DNA of 54,127 nt, from NCBI GenBank assembly GCA_905250885.1, contig CAJNOQ010000341.1:1-54127 (forward strand), in the 5' to 3' direction. The number at the start of each line of letters is the position of its first letter. Within the stretch, counting starts at the first letter, position 1. The translations under genes were made by a program, and so were the position numbers. Below the pieces are notes generated by a model, which saw nothing but the letters and a program-made list of their open reading frames with translations, did not search any database and was not told the DNA's origin. The DNA is from Didymodactylos carnosus. Taxonomy: Eukaryota; Rotifera; Eurotatoria; Philodinida; Philodinidae. This document shows positions 23,755 to 34,152 of this stretch, in pieces.

Positions 23755-24837
23755 TCTCTGAATGTGAGAGAAGATAAAGAAAAGACAGTTAATTTGAAGT
23801 TGAAAATTGAGTGAGTTATGAATTTTTTAATATTAGGTGAAAATAGCCTGAAAATCCTACTTTTCGTAAAACTCGCTTTTCAGTAGCTTTTTAAAACTTT
23901 TTCTAAAACAAATATTACCACGAGACTCAGCATGATCGATTACCTATAGTCCATCCATTTTCAAGCCTACCAATAGTCACCGGGTGTCAGTGCTGAGACT
24001 CGTAGGAAATCCGATGCAAGGCTCAAACCGCGAAAAATCAAGATCTTGCTCGACTCCTATCTTGAAGAGAACACCCTGGGCTATCGGTTTGTAAAAAAGA
24101 ATCAATACAATCCGATTGGAAAACTGTTGCATACAGCCTAGTTTTTCAAAGACCTCCTAGAAAATCTGTTTTAAAAAAACTCTTCTGAAAACGTTTTGCT
24201 TATGAAAATATGTCCCGAGTCACCTCTTTCAAATGGTGAAAATCGGAGCTCTCTAGCTACTTTCTAGCAAAAGTTATTCCAAAAATGGCCCAGCCCATTC
24301 TTTTTTTAATCGACAATAATTATGTTTTAGCACTCTTTTGCAAATAGTCGAAACAAGAATTCTCGACAACGCTTCCTTGTAGAGAATTTTTTTTTTGATT
24401 GAAAGAGTATATCCAGCTCTAGGGCGTTACAGAGCCCTTTTTTCAAATTAGGTTTTCTTTTTTTTATTAAAAAAGGATCTCTGGAAAATTGCTAATGTTT
24501 TCTACGGGTTTTGGGGAGGTATTGAACTTCTAAGCCTTCTCTCCCCCGCAACAAAACCAAAAATTTAAAAAAAGACTGTATGTAACACTCTAGAAGTGGA
24601 TGTCCTCTATCGAACAAAAAAAATAATTGTCTATGATGAAGCCTCTACGAAAATTCTTATTTAGAGAAAAAGCTATTTTTTGCCCGTAATTTTTGAATAT
24701 CTTGGAAAATAGTCATGATATTGGTCCGAAAATTTTAGCATAGCATCCCTATACCATGACCAAGATATCCTGAAAATGTCATGCAATTTCGTGGCATGGA
24801 AGCCGAGGTCCGATTTTGAGGGGGAGGTGGCCTTAAA

Positions 24838-25153
24838 GTAGAATATTATGATTATCTTAATCAAATATTTTTTATACATACATTTAGCTTACATATCATA
24901 TTGACTACAGTACTGATTGTTTTTTGAAATACTGAATGGGATTATTTGACAAAGAAAGACGATTAAAAAGCTTTTCAAAACGATGAAGTATATTCTTGTG
25001 CAAGTTTTATCAGTCTTATATTTCATTTCAATTACGTCTTTAATCGGCTCTGTTTGTCAAATATTCTCATTCAGTATTTGAATAAACAATTAATACTGTC
25101 ACTAAATGTATGTATTAAAAATGTTTGATTAAGATAATTATAATATCTTGAAG
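24838..25153. repeat. Inner inverted repeat within the foldback element
   Basis: The segments at about 24838-24965 and 25030-25153 are inverted copies with scattered mismatches (shared AATTATCTTAATCAAA-type sequence and ATACATACATTTAG). The repeat lies directly inside the right long arm, making a nested palindrome. It could be a separate small insertion or a rearranged end of the same element. Confidence 0.7.
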
Positions 25154-25409
25154 AGGGAGTTCAATTATAAAGTTCACAGTTGCTTTTGGTCCACCACGGT
25201 TGCTTCATAGTGATAATGGAAAGGAGTTTATTGCAAGAGTTACAATTGAATTAAAACAATTGTTTCTTTCATGGTCACACACAGATGCTCTAGCTTCTCA
25301 GCTAATCACTCCTTTTCGAGATTGTGATTATTCTTTAATTCAAGTTCCTTCTAATCCATCTAATACATCAGTGGGTGAGTATGGCTTATTACCTAGCAGG
25401 AGAAACTAA
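25151..25409 (+). pseudogene. Integrase core fragment, right-arm copy
   Basis: This inverted twin of the fragment in the left arm gives an identical 69-residue frame. The upstream reading IIKFTVAFGPPRLLHSDNG is open and typical for the strand before the D-N-G motif of integrases. Two identical copies in opposite orientation show that the fragment duplicated together with the terminal arm. Confidence 0.6.
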
Positions 25410-25769
25410 GAGCATGATTTTAGCACATATAATTAATTTTATGACTTTATCAGTTGTGATCTCTGATTTTCCCATTTTAGTTCCAGTTTTGCCTAAATTC
25501 TAATTTTTACTCACTTAGTCACACTTAGAATTCCAATTTTGCCTAGGCAAATTCGGAATTTGCCGGAATTCTAAGTTTGCCTATAACATATATGTCAAAA
25601 TCGATAATAAGACTAACACTACCTTATACATACTGAAGTTAACTGCTGCACTTGAGACTAGTGTCGTCTTTATTCAAAATACATCATCAGTCAAATGATG
25701 ACAACAAATTTTTCCCGTCCTTACAGAATAAGAAAAAGAAACACATGTAAAGAACAGAAACATGTAACT

Positions 25770-26143
25770 AGGCATGCAACGGTTATTTTATCGGGGCTCT
25801 TGGAGACAGTAGTTTTACAAAACCGAGAAACTTTTTATTTTTTTTTTTGAATCGATAGTTTTATGCATAAATATTTGCTCTACAAAAACGAAGACATTAC
25901 AGACTTTCTCACGACGGTTCGTCGATGAGATACAAAGTTTTTACCTGAAAAACTGAGCGGTTAATCGCCGGTTAATAACCGGTCTTATTTTAGAGAAAAA
26001 AGTGCCTCATCATGAGAAAGCCTGCGATGTCTTCGTTTTTGTAGAACAAACATTTGTGCATAAAACCATCGACTCGAAAAAAGTTTCTCGAATTTTTAAA
26101 ACTACTGCCCCAAGAGCCCTGATAAAATAACCGTTGCTTGCCT
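25770..26143. mobile_element. Foldback MITE with 10-bp target duplication, nested in the Penelope arm
   Basis: The terminal inverted repeats AGGCA(T/A)GCAACGGTTATTTTATC extend inward over most of each half. The 10-base direct repeat ACATGTAACT flanks the element (25760-25769 and 26144-26153). The uninterrupted right arm of the Penelope remnant shows the same site with one copy of this sequence, so the insertion boundary is confirmed within the window. A duplication of 9-11 bp plus long inverted ends is typical of Mutator-like elements. The superfamily assignment is inference. Confidence 0.82.
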
Positions 26144-26312
26144 ACATGTAACTTAGTCCGTTATTTAGTCGTACATGACGTAATATGTCGTCACAAAATA
26201 TTCAGAGTAAAAATTTTCCGAGAAGATAAATACCGAATTTTCTTCTTACTGTACATATCTATAAGTAAACTCTTTTTATTCCATGAGATTCAAAGGCAAG
26301 AATTTTAGGTTT

Positions 26313-26492
26313 TCAGTTTGTTCTATGACCACGTGCAAGATCAAGATCATAGTTAGCAATCCTTGAGAATCGAATACCTCGAAAAGCATCTTTATGTGCT
26401 TGTTTTCGCGTATCAGTGCTCACTATTTGTCCGATATAACTGTTTATACATCCACAACATTCATATTTATACACCACTCTTTTGTCATTCAC
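26313..26492 (-). pseudogene. GIY-YIG domain fragment of the Penelope-like element, inverted copy
   Basis: This translates to NDKRVVYKYECCGC followed by INSYIGQIVSTDTRKQAHKD, an inverted copy of the domain at 27137-27391 with very few changes (DCCG becomes ECCG, KQEH becomes KQAH). It breaks off at 26492, directly before a separate palindrome. It encodes only the C-terminal part and is inactive. Confidence 0.75.
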
Positions 26493-26762
26493 CGGAATGA
26501 AAACCGGAAGGTTTTGATGGAAAATCAAAAAAAATTTTAGTGAAAAACTACAAGAGTTTAGCTAAAATACATGAAGGTTTAAAAAAGAATTACTTGAGAA
26601 CGTAATGATAATTTGATATCTTCTGAATTTCTGAAAAACTGAAAATTATCATTTCGTTCTCAAGTAATTCTTTTTTAAACCTTGAGTATTTTAAGCTAAA
26701 CTCCTGTATTTTTTCACTAAAAGTTTTTTGGATTTTCCATTAAAACCTTCCGGTTTTCGGGT
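26493..26762. repeat. Small palindromic element at the broken end of the Penelope arm
   Basis: The arms of about 120 bp at 26503-26620 and 26645-26760 are inverted copies beginning ACCGGAAGGTTTT, with a loop of about 25 bp. It sits exactly where the left Penelope arm is truncated. It is followed by GGGTA/ACCCGTACCC-rich sequence up to about 26840, which ends GTGCAATCCGACCC-like on the opposite strand and may be the end of a hAT-type element. Confidence 0.75.
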
Positions 26763-26859
26763 AAATTAAAAATAACTAGAACCCGTACCCGTAACTCCTT
26801 TACCCGTACCCAACCTTCGGGTCGGATTGCACATCTCTAAATAAGCCTATGAATTACAA

Positions 26860-27391
26860 AATCAATCTCATGAAATGTCTATGCACTCGTGCAAGAAGAG
26901 TTTTCTCATCTAAAGAACTATTTGAAAAAGAATGAAAATGTTATACTCGTATTTTCTATTCAAATGGCTATCGATTAGTTATTGTAAAAAAGACGATTCG
27001 GGGTATTAAATTAAATAAGATCTTAAAAAGATCCTTTCCTGCTTCAAATCAAAAACAATTTTATTTCTCTATGCCTTATTATGGAGAGTGCTCATTAGTT
27101 TTAGCTAACCGGTTGAAAAAACTAGCTTGATATCCAATGAATGTGATAACTTTTGCTTTTAAGACAGGACAGACCTTGTCATCTGTATTTGGAAAAACAT
27201 TGCGTAAAACCGTGAATGACAAAAGAGTGGTGTATAAATATGACTGTTGTGGATGTATAAACAGTTATATCGGACAAATAGTGAGCACTGATACGCGAAA
27301 ACAAGAACATAAAGATGCTTTTCGAGGTATTCGATTCTCAAGGATTGCTAACTATGATCTTGATCTTGCACGTGGTCATAGAACAAACTGA
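26860..27391 (+). pseudogene. Penelope-like reverse transcriptase end and GIY-YIG endonuclease, degraded
   Basis: Successive frames read CLCTRARRVFSSKELFEKE, then NGYRLVIVKK, QFYFSMPYYGECSLVLANRL and finally an open stretch of 84 codons with NDKRVVYKYDCCGC and SYIGQIVSTDTRKQEHKDA. This order (C-terminal reverse transcriptase spacer with the PYxG block, then a Cys-containing GIY-YIG domain with YIGQ .. R .. H) is diagnostic for Penelope-like elements. In-frame stops at about 26933 and 27130 and the lack of upstream catalytic RT motifs show it is a 5'-truncated, mutated copy. Confidence 0.8.
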
Positions 27392-27730
27392 AAACCTAAA
27401 ATTCTTGCCTTTGAATCTCATGGAATAAAAAGAGTTTACTTATAGATATGTACAGTAAGAAGAAAATTCGGTATTTATCTTCTCGGAAAACTTTTACTCT
27501 GAATATTTTGTGACGACATATTACGTCATGTACGACTAAATAACGGACTAAGTTACACGTTCTATTCTGCACATGTGTTTCTTTTTCTTATTGTGCTTAA
27601 AAGGACAGGAAAAAGTTGTTGTCATCATTCGACTGATGATTTGTCTTGAATAACGACGACACTAATCTCACGTGCACCAGTTAACTTCACTATATCTAAG
27701 ATAGTGTTAGTGTCTTATTATCAATTTTGA

Positions 27731-28470
27731 AATTCTTCACTATTAAAAATCATTCAATATATATGTCAATCTACTAACTGCATGAAAAATGAGACAAATT
27801 AATTATGATAATAAATAGAGAAAATGTTTTAAACTTATCTCATATTTAACGTTTTGTTTTTAGGTCGTAGATAAACAAATAAAGTTAATAATATGAACAA
27901 ATCGTCACTCTATAGACTAACTATCTCTAAAATATGTGTTTTTTAAAATAGTGTAAAATAAAGACGAGAACTTTTTTTATTCTTGTTTGTTATATATTTT
28001 TAAATAATTTCTACTTTAATAAATGAATTGTTCTGAGTTTTTTCATCAATCATCATACAACTATTGTACGTTTACGCAAAAATGGATTATTTCATCTAAT
28101 ATAGGACTTTTCTCGATAAACAAACATTATCACGCGAAATTTTAGTTAGTTTTCATTTATACAGATGAACCGAGTGATTGGTTCATTGAAAAAACAAATA
28201 TTGTAATAACAAATGATATAAAAATATGAGTATTGACAACAGACTAGTTAAAAGAATATCCAAGATGAAATTGACATGGAAAAGAGTTATAGTTAAATTA
28301 GTTTGACATAATTCAAACGTAAAATAAAGACTTGAGCATTAAAATATTTCAAAACTTCAGAATGTACCTGCTGAAAATTGAAAAATACAGATTGGAGTTA
28401 TTAGCATGAAATTTGAATTAGAACTCTAGTGAATAAAGGTGTTCACGCGTTCAGTTGTTGTTTATTCATA
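27731..28470. other. AT-rich intergenic stretch
   Basis: No protein-like frame on either strand and no clear repeat. The right end contains the 3' region of the minus-strand gene at 28471: an AATAAA on the minus strand lies at 28461-28466, a few bases after its stop codon. Confidence 0.5.
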
Positions 28471-29649
28471 TTAACAATAAATCCAGTCTTGATGTTGAAC
28501 TGGTCGACACCTTGCAGGACAATGTTGTTTGATTGTTGATATTGATTTGTTTTGACAACATGGTCTTACACATCCGACATGACAATCAAGACTTGGTCTT
28601 TGTGTGGGAAACGGGACTAATTGACCACGTCTAAATTTATGACATGTAAAACTATCATGTATTAACGCAAACGAAGAAATATGTGGCCAAATTAATTTTT
28701 CTAGAAATGTTTGATCATGTGTTTTTGGATAGTTACGTATTTTTTCTTGATTTAATAAAACTTTAAATAGTTTTAAAATAAATACACGATTTTTTCCGTT
28801 AGCAGTTGTCCATAATCCGCCAAGAATAGGTACACCATGCATCGGATGATCTCGTATAACGTGAAATAATTTACCGGATGTTAAAAATTGTTGAACAGCG
28901 ACTTGTTCACGTGTTGTTAATGGTGAATCAACATCTCGTGATGATACATAATCAACAAACGGATCTAATGTGGGAATAAAACGCCAAATTTTTCCAGGCA
29001 TATAGGTAGAAACATCACCAATGATCGGTAGATTTTTAACGTCACATAAATCAATGTTGGAATAGGTTTTTGTTAAATTTTTTATATGAATAAATTCACC
29101 TAAAGTAGACAAATCCTTTAGAAATATTTTCCTACACGAGTTAAGAAAACCTAATTCGAAGTCGATCAGACTGTAGATTTCTATACGCAAGTAATAAGAC
29201 ATTCGATTTTTTCGTGGATTTTATTGACTAAATTAGAAAATCGATCAAATAGAAGACATACCCAAGTTTTCTTCAATATAAAGTCGAACTGTCCAATCTG
29301 GAAATAATTCATTTGCTTCATTGAGAAATGGTAATAAAAATTGATAAATACGGTCGGCATTAAATATTGAATTTTCTTTTGGACCAAATAATGATAGACT
29401 AATAACTTTTTGTCCATAACCACGTTTTGTTGCTTTTTCACTACACAATGTTTGACGTGATGTTGTTATTTCAATCAATTTTTCGTACAACTTTATTTCA
29501 TCTTCACTTTGTGGTGAGTAAGATCTTGAATAAAAAAAATGAATCACGAATGTATAACCAATCAATAGAAGGATAACAATCACTGATGCTTTTGATGGTA
29601 AATATTCTAATATTAAGTAACTAGTTACACGTTTTTTTCGAGCATTCAT
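28471..29649 (-). CDS. Type II membrane glycosyltransferase-like protein, paralogue A
   Basis: There are two exons, 29649-29262 and 29150-28471 (1068 nt, 355 residues), with a 111 bp intron. The start is the ATG at 29649, because its paralogue also begins MN followed by a basic stretch. One hydrophobic segment at about residues 21-39 follows KASV, which suggests a type II Golgi or ER protein. The lumenal part has the conserved blocks TLCSEKATKRGYGQKVIS, RDVDSPLTTRE (about 201-211, a DxD-like pair), VIRDHPMHGVPILGGLW and DQTFLEKLIWP .. LIHDSF, and a Cys-rich end (CVRPCC, CPARCRP, DWIYC). The acidic pair followed by a HxxHG-like block resembles GT-A glycosyltransferases using a sugar nucleotide and a metal ion, but I cannot name the enzyme or substrate. 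A diverged paralogue lies at 32999-34152. Confidence 0.78.
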
Positions 29650-30487
29650 CGTATGCAGTCGGAAAACGAGAAACAATATACAATCATAACCAGTCTTATT
29701 CTAGAATCATTGTTGTAAAAGACTACCATGTATCTAACTAGGTCCTACTATATGTGTGCACTAGACGCCATCGAAAAGAGTGTCTGAAAGAAAAGAAAAG
29801 AGATGAACGGAAAGTCAGGCCACAGAGAAAAAAAAAACATTGAGAAAATATTAATCTATGTGTTGAGTACAATCTCTCTCATTCTTGCTCTCTTATTTTC
29901 TCTCTGAATAACACAAAGTATATGAAAAACAATTTGTGGTATGGACCATTTCAGTAACTGCTTAAAAATGACTGCAAAAAGTTCAGTTTCTAAGAGTTAT
30001 GACGTTAATGACCTCAACATATTTTCTAGAAATCAGATGCTTTTTAATGACTCGACCTGATGCGCATCAATTTCAAAAATTCATATCACTTCTCACATAA
30101 CTCCAAAGTAATTGATTTTTCAATTAAGAAGAATGAATCTTCTACAAAAAAAGTTAAATCCTGTGTATTTATTTTTTTCCTTCAAAAAATGAAATTGGGT
30201 CAATCCTTTATGTTTAACAAAAGAATGTTTTATATATTAGTTGTGCATTCACTTGCAACGATAAGAGTGAGAGAAAAAGACAGACGTTTTTGATTCATCA
30301 GAAAGGCCACATTTATTGCATTGTTAAAATGACTAATTACGATTTATCTAAAGAAAAACATTGAATATAAAGAGCATATGGTACATAATGTTTCCCATTC
30401 AATGATGAGCTTCAATAAATAAAGTTAACAACGTTACGAATATTATTTATATGTATATATATTTGTATGAGGCACGTATATGCACAT
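29650..30487. other. Intergenic stretch upstream of paralogue A
   Basis: No supported gene. It holds the promoter region of the minus-strand gene starting at 29649 and pyrimidine-rich CTCTCT stretches near 29870-29910. Bases 30480-30487 are the left target duplication of the neighbouring hAT-like element. Confidence 0.5.
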
Positions 30488-31763
30488 CAGAGATCAGCAC
30501 GGGCCGGGACGGAGAATTTTACAGAGTGGTCGAGCCGGGCTTGGGCCGCAAAGTATTCTGGTCGGGCCGGACATGGGCTGCAAAGTATTCTGGTCGGCGG
30601 CTTGTCCAAACGCCACGGCGTTACGTTTTCGACGCACTAAACTTTGGTTATCTCGGAAGCTAAAGTAGCTAGAAAGTTCGTTCAAACGTCAATCGACGCA
30701 GTTCATCATGCTCTATTTATGCTGTGAAAATGAAGTGCATTGGGCTTTGAGAAGGATTTTTAGTGTCGCGTCACGGCATTACGAAAAAAGACCCTTTTTT
30801 CGAGCGTTCTTAGGAATTCTTTAATTTCCTGTGAACTTAATTATGTGAAAAGGAAACTTCTAGAGCAAAATTTATAGAGTAATTGACGGGCTATCAGATG
30901 GTAAAAAAAATTTCTTCTAGCGCTTTTCCCTAGGGAAAAAGATGCAAAACAAAAACGTCACGGCGTTGCGCACTTTTTTGTCAAACATATTTGAGGTACT
31001 TAACACGATGGTAAAGTTTTGATTTTCACAGCTTCCTGTGTTCTTTGTATGTTTGATCGATCTGCGCAAAAATCAAGTTGCTGTATCAAAATAAGAGCTC
31101 AAAAACTGGACAGTAAGTCGGAAAAGGTACAACTATGTATAAATTGTACATAGCAAGTAAACTCAAAAACAAATACACCATTTTGTAGAGAATTCAATTC
31201 TCTACAAAAGCATAGTTTTAGAAATCTGTTTAAAAAATGTTTTTGGTTAAAACATTAAAAATCCGGTTTCTGAAGAGTTCAAAACCAGGTTTTGGGGATG
31301 AAAATGAACTTTTTTGAAAAACGAGTTTCAAACGGGTTCTTAGAATAAAAAACTGCATCTAATCATGTGTTCAAAACTTCGATATCGAAAAAAAAATTTT
31401 CAAAAACTTGATCAGCGAAGTGTACCGTTACGTGGACAAGCCGTCGGGTTGGGCCGGACCGAACTTAGAATGTTTAATCATGCGTGGATTTGTAATTTAT
31501 GAGTATACTCGGTACCGAGAAATCATAAAAATATAAATATTAGCTTGAGAAACACATTTACACTGCTTAGTCAGCAAAGTATTACAGATGCAAAAAGAAA
31601 ATCACACAAAGTGGTCCGACCGAGCCGGGCCGGAAAAGTTTCACGATTCATCGGGCCGGGTCAAATAAATTATACGTTTAGTCGGGCCGAGCCGGGCTTG
31701 GTCCGAAAAGTTTGATCATCGGACCGGACCAGGCCAAAAATTTTCGGCCCGTACGGATCTCTG
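30488..31763. mobile_element. Non-autonomous hAT-like element, 1276 bp, GC-rich ends
   Basis: The ends are inverted copies CAGAGATC(A/C)G(C/T)ACGGGCCG. An 8-base target duplication flanks them: ATGCACAT at 30480-30487 and ATGTACAT at 31764-31771, one mismatch. CAGAG-type ends with an 8-bp duplication are the hAT signature. Subterminal blocks repeat CGGGCCGG and AAAGT(A/T)TT-type motifs several times near both ends, as transposase-binding subterminal repeats do. The interior carries CACGGCGTTACG-like repeats. The overlapping frames inside it are low-complexity Arg/Gly/Ala strings and encode no transposase. Confidence 0.83.
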
Positions 31764-31936
31764 ATGTACATGTGGATTTAATTATACGACACACAATTTC
31801 TGTTGAAAAAGTTTTTTCTTAAAACTGAGTACTACATGAGTTTCAATTACAATAGAAAATTTTAAAAGGAAAACGGTATGTTATTTATACTTAAGTACTT
31901 TCATATTAGATTACAGTATTGATCGACGAGTTGATG

Positions 31937-31942
31937 TTTATT
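31937..31942 (-). terminator. Polyadenylation signal of the EF-hand gene
   Basis: AATAAA on the minus strand, about 36 bases after the TAA at 31979-31981. The spacing is normal for the compact genes here. Confidence 0.5.
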
Positions 31943-31978
31943 TGATCCAATGGATATTTGTTTATCTTGTAAATCTCG

Positions 31979-32765
31979 TTATGAAATATGGTTGAAATCT
32001 ACACCATGTCGTATTGTTGGTGTTATTTGTGCTGTTGTCATTATACCGATAAATTCATCAAAATTAATTAATTTATCACGATTTAAATCGGCTAATTTGA
32101 CCATTTCTTTTGTTTCACGATCCGTAACAGGTAAACCAATTATTTTCATGACGATTCCTAATTCTTCTGCATCAATAACACCATCTAGACAAATAGAGTA
32201 AAAAAAATCTAGTTTAAATAAGTTGATACCTCCTCTACGATATATTTTTCTTTATATGAAATAATATTTTACCTTTGTTAACATCAAAACATTCGAATGC
32301 TACTTTCCAATCGATTTTTCTTAATGCTTCTTCTTCTAGTTTAATATTTTCTTCATATTCAAGTATTAATAATGAAAAATGTTCAAAATCCAATAAACCT
32401 TGAATAAAATTTATTCCATTCTCCATTAACTCGTAATTAGCTAAAAAGTCGTAAAATGAAGATTTCATCAAGGTATTTTCTTGAATATCATCGTAGCCAT
32501 ACAATTTAAGAGCACTACTCATTTTTTCAACTGGTATTGGTTGACCATTATTTAGCGTATTAAATATTTTACGTAATCGACGAAGTTGATCTGATGGTAT
32601 ATTTGGATGTTGTTTTGATAATTGTTGAAGTTTTGAAGATTTTTTTAATATAATTCGACTATTTATCGATGTATGATTACCAACGCTTACTGGACGAGTA
32701 GGTGTACCACGAAATGTACGGATGTTCGGAGAAGTCGTTGGTGAATCACGACTGAATCGACTCAT
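31979..32765 (-). CDS. Small EF-hand calcium-binding protein
   Basis: There are two exons, 32765-32273 and 32184-31979 (699 nt, 232 residues), with an 88 bp intron that splits the first calcium loop. Residues 1-50 are Ser/Thr/Arg-rich. The C-terminal half has two adjacent 12-residue loops, DVNKDGVIDAEE (canonical) and DLNRDKLINFDE (Lys where Gly is usual), each flanked by helices. The region LRKIFNTLNNGQPIPVEKM earlier looks like a degenerate EF-hand. The protein would bind calcium in the cytosol like calmodulin or troponin C relatives, and the target is unknown. It lies between the two glycosyltransferase-like paralogues on the same strand, and its start is about 230 bp from the stop of paralogue B. 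Confidence 0.87.
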
Positions 32766-32998
32766 AACTAATTATCAAATGGTTGCTATGCTATTGACAA
32801 TTGAGTGTGTGATGTGTGCAAAACATTTTGTCATTCTTTCGTTTAAAAAAGAAAAAAAGTGAAAAAAGAAAATTTGAACAATCAATTCAACATAATTAAT
32901 AGTTTAAAGAGAATAAGATCGATGGCTCAAAGTATTATCACACATATTAAATAGAAACAATTCTAATATGAAAGTAGAGGAGAAAGCATAACAATATT

Positions 32999-34152
32999 TT
33001 AACAAAATAACCAATCATGATGATTTGGAGGGCGACAACGTTTTGGGCATTGTTTATATTTTGATAAATCTAATTGTTCTGTTTCTTTCGTTGACAGACA
33101 ACAAGGTTTGGTACATCCGACAAAACATGTTGGAGATGATCGCCTTGATGGAAATGGTCTTGTTAATTCCATGCGCCATATCCATTTAGACCATGTACAT
33201 ATATAACTATCATGTACAATAGAATCATGTTTAGCTAATGGATAAATATATTCATTTAAAAATGTTTGATCACCTGCATCAGAAAACTTTTCAATTAAAT
33301 TATCTGATAAAAAATATTTAGCTAAATTTGTAATCGAATTAATTGGATCATTTTGACGTCGTTGAAAACCCCACATTCCACCAAGTATTGGAATATTATG
33401 AACTGGATTATCACGCATTATATGATACGTTTTTGTTGTATTTAACCATTCATTAACAGCATCAATTTCACGATCAGTTAATGGTGAATCAATATCTCGA
33501 ACCATTAAATAATCTACATAACGATCAATTATTGGTAAAAAACGTTGTATTTTACCTGAAATAAAAATGGGAAAATTAGAAATTGTCTATTCTATTCATA
33601 TGTTTATTTTATTTGAAACAATTTTATATTACCAGGGATATACTTTTTAATATTGTCTAATATTGGTATATGTTCTGAGTTACAAAAATCAACATTATTA
33701 TATTTTAATTCTAATTTTAGAATATCATCAACTGTTTTATCTAAATTAAAATAGTACACACGTACAATCCACTGTGGATATTTTTCACGAGCATTTTCAA
33801 TAAATTCACTTAAATATTGCCATGTAAAGTTTGTTAAATGAATATTATCCGTTGAATGATAAGCAGAAACACTTATAATTTTTTGTTTAAAACCACGTTG
33901 TGTTGAACGTTGACTACACAATGTTTCCGTAGAATTTAGTAAAAATGAATAATCTGAATATAGTGAATGATTTGATAGCGGATAAAGTAGTGAAAAATGT
34001 AAATTAATGAAAAATGATATACCGAGAAATACGAACAATAATAATAGTAAATTTCGTCTCCACGACTGTGTTTTAGCACCAGATGTTCGTTTTGTACAAT
34101 TAGCTAGTGATAAACGTGAGATAAATGATACATTTTTATGTCTTATATTCAT
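32999..34152 (-). CDS. Type II membrane glycosyltransferase-like protein, paralogue B
   Basis: There are two exons, 34152-33633 and 33555-32999 (1077 nt, 358 residues), with a 77 bp intron. A basic N-terminus is followed by a membrane segment at about 34-51 (NLLLLLFVFLGISFFINL). The lumenal part matches paralogue A in TLCSQRSTQRGFKQKIIS, RDIDSPLTDRE (193-203, DxD-like), IMRDNPVHNIPILGGMW, DQTFLNEYIYP .. IVHDSYIC and the Cys-rich end CTKPCC, CPKRCRP, DWLFC. Its intron falls after YIPG, where paralogue A is continuous, while A has an intron about 44 codons earlier. The second His of A's HPMHG block reads NPVHN here. I take it as a lumenal transferase of unknown substrate. Confidence 0.8.

Larger units (their letters stand above)
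23295..25583. mobile_element. Foldback element with 430-460 bp inverted arms carrying an integrase fragment
   Basis: The left arm (23295-23754) and right arm (25151-25583) are inverted copies that begin TAGGCAAACTTAGAATTC. The left arm is longer by a 27-base internal duplication. Each arm encodes the same 69-residue frame (minus 23706-23497, plus 25200-25409) with no difference between the two proteins, so the arms have been homogenised or formed recently. Extending upstream in frame, the right arm reads GPPRLLHSDNGKEF, the core of a retroelement-type DDE integrase, here only a fragment without its other catalytic residues. The interior (23755-25150) has no transposase. It contains a second palindrome and sequences related to the repeat at 42.6-43.3 kb. 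Confidence 0.8.
25595..27730 (+). mobile_element. Penelope-like retroelement remnant with an inverted partial copy
   Basis: The right part (26860-27730, plus) holds the C-terminal end of a Penelope-type protein. A segment of about 515 bp, from 27212 to 27730 (GIY-YIG domain plus 3' flank), is repeated in inverted orientation at 25595-26492, once the nested insertion there is subtracted. Penelope elements often carry partial copies of themselves as flanking repeats in direct or inverted orientation, which matches. Most of the reverse transcriptase is missing, so the element is dead. Confidence 0.78.

Noticed and set aside
30451..30685. Overlapping frames on both strands at the left end of the hAT-like element
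   Set aside because: They follow GC-rich subterminal repeats in all frames and resemble no transposase.
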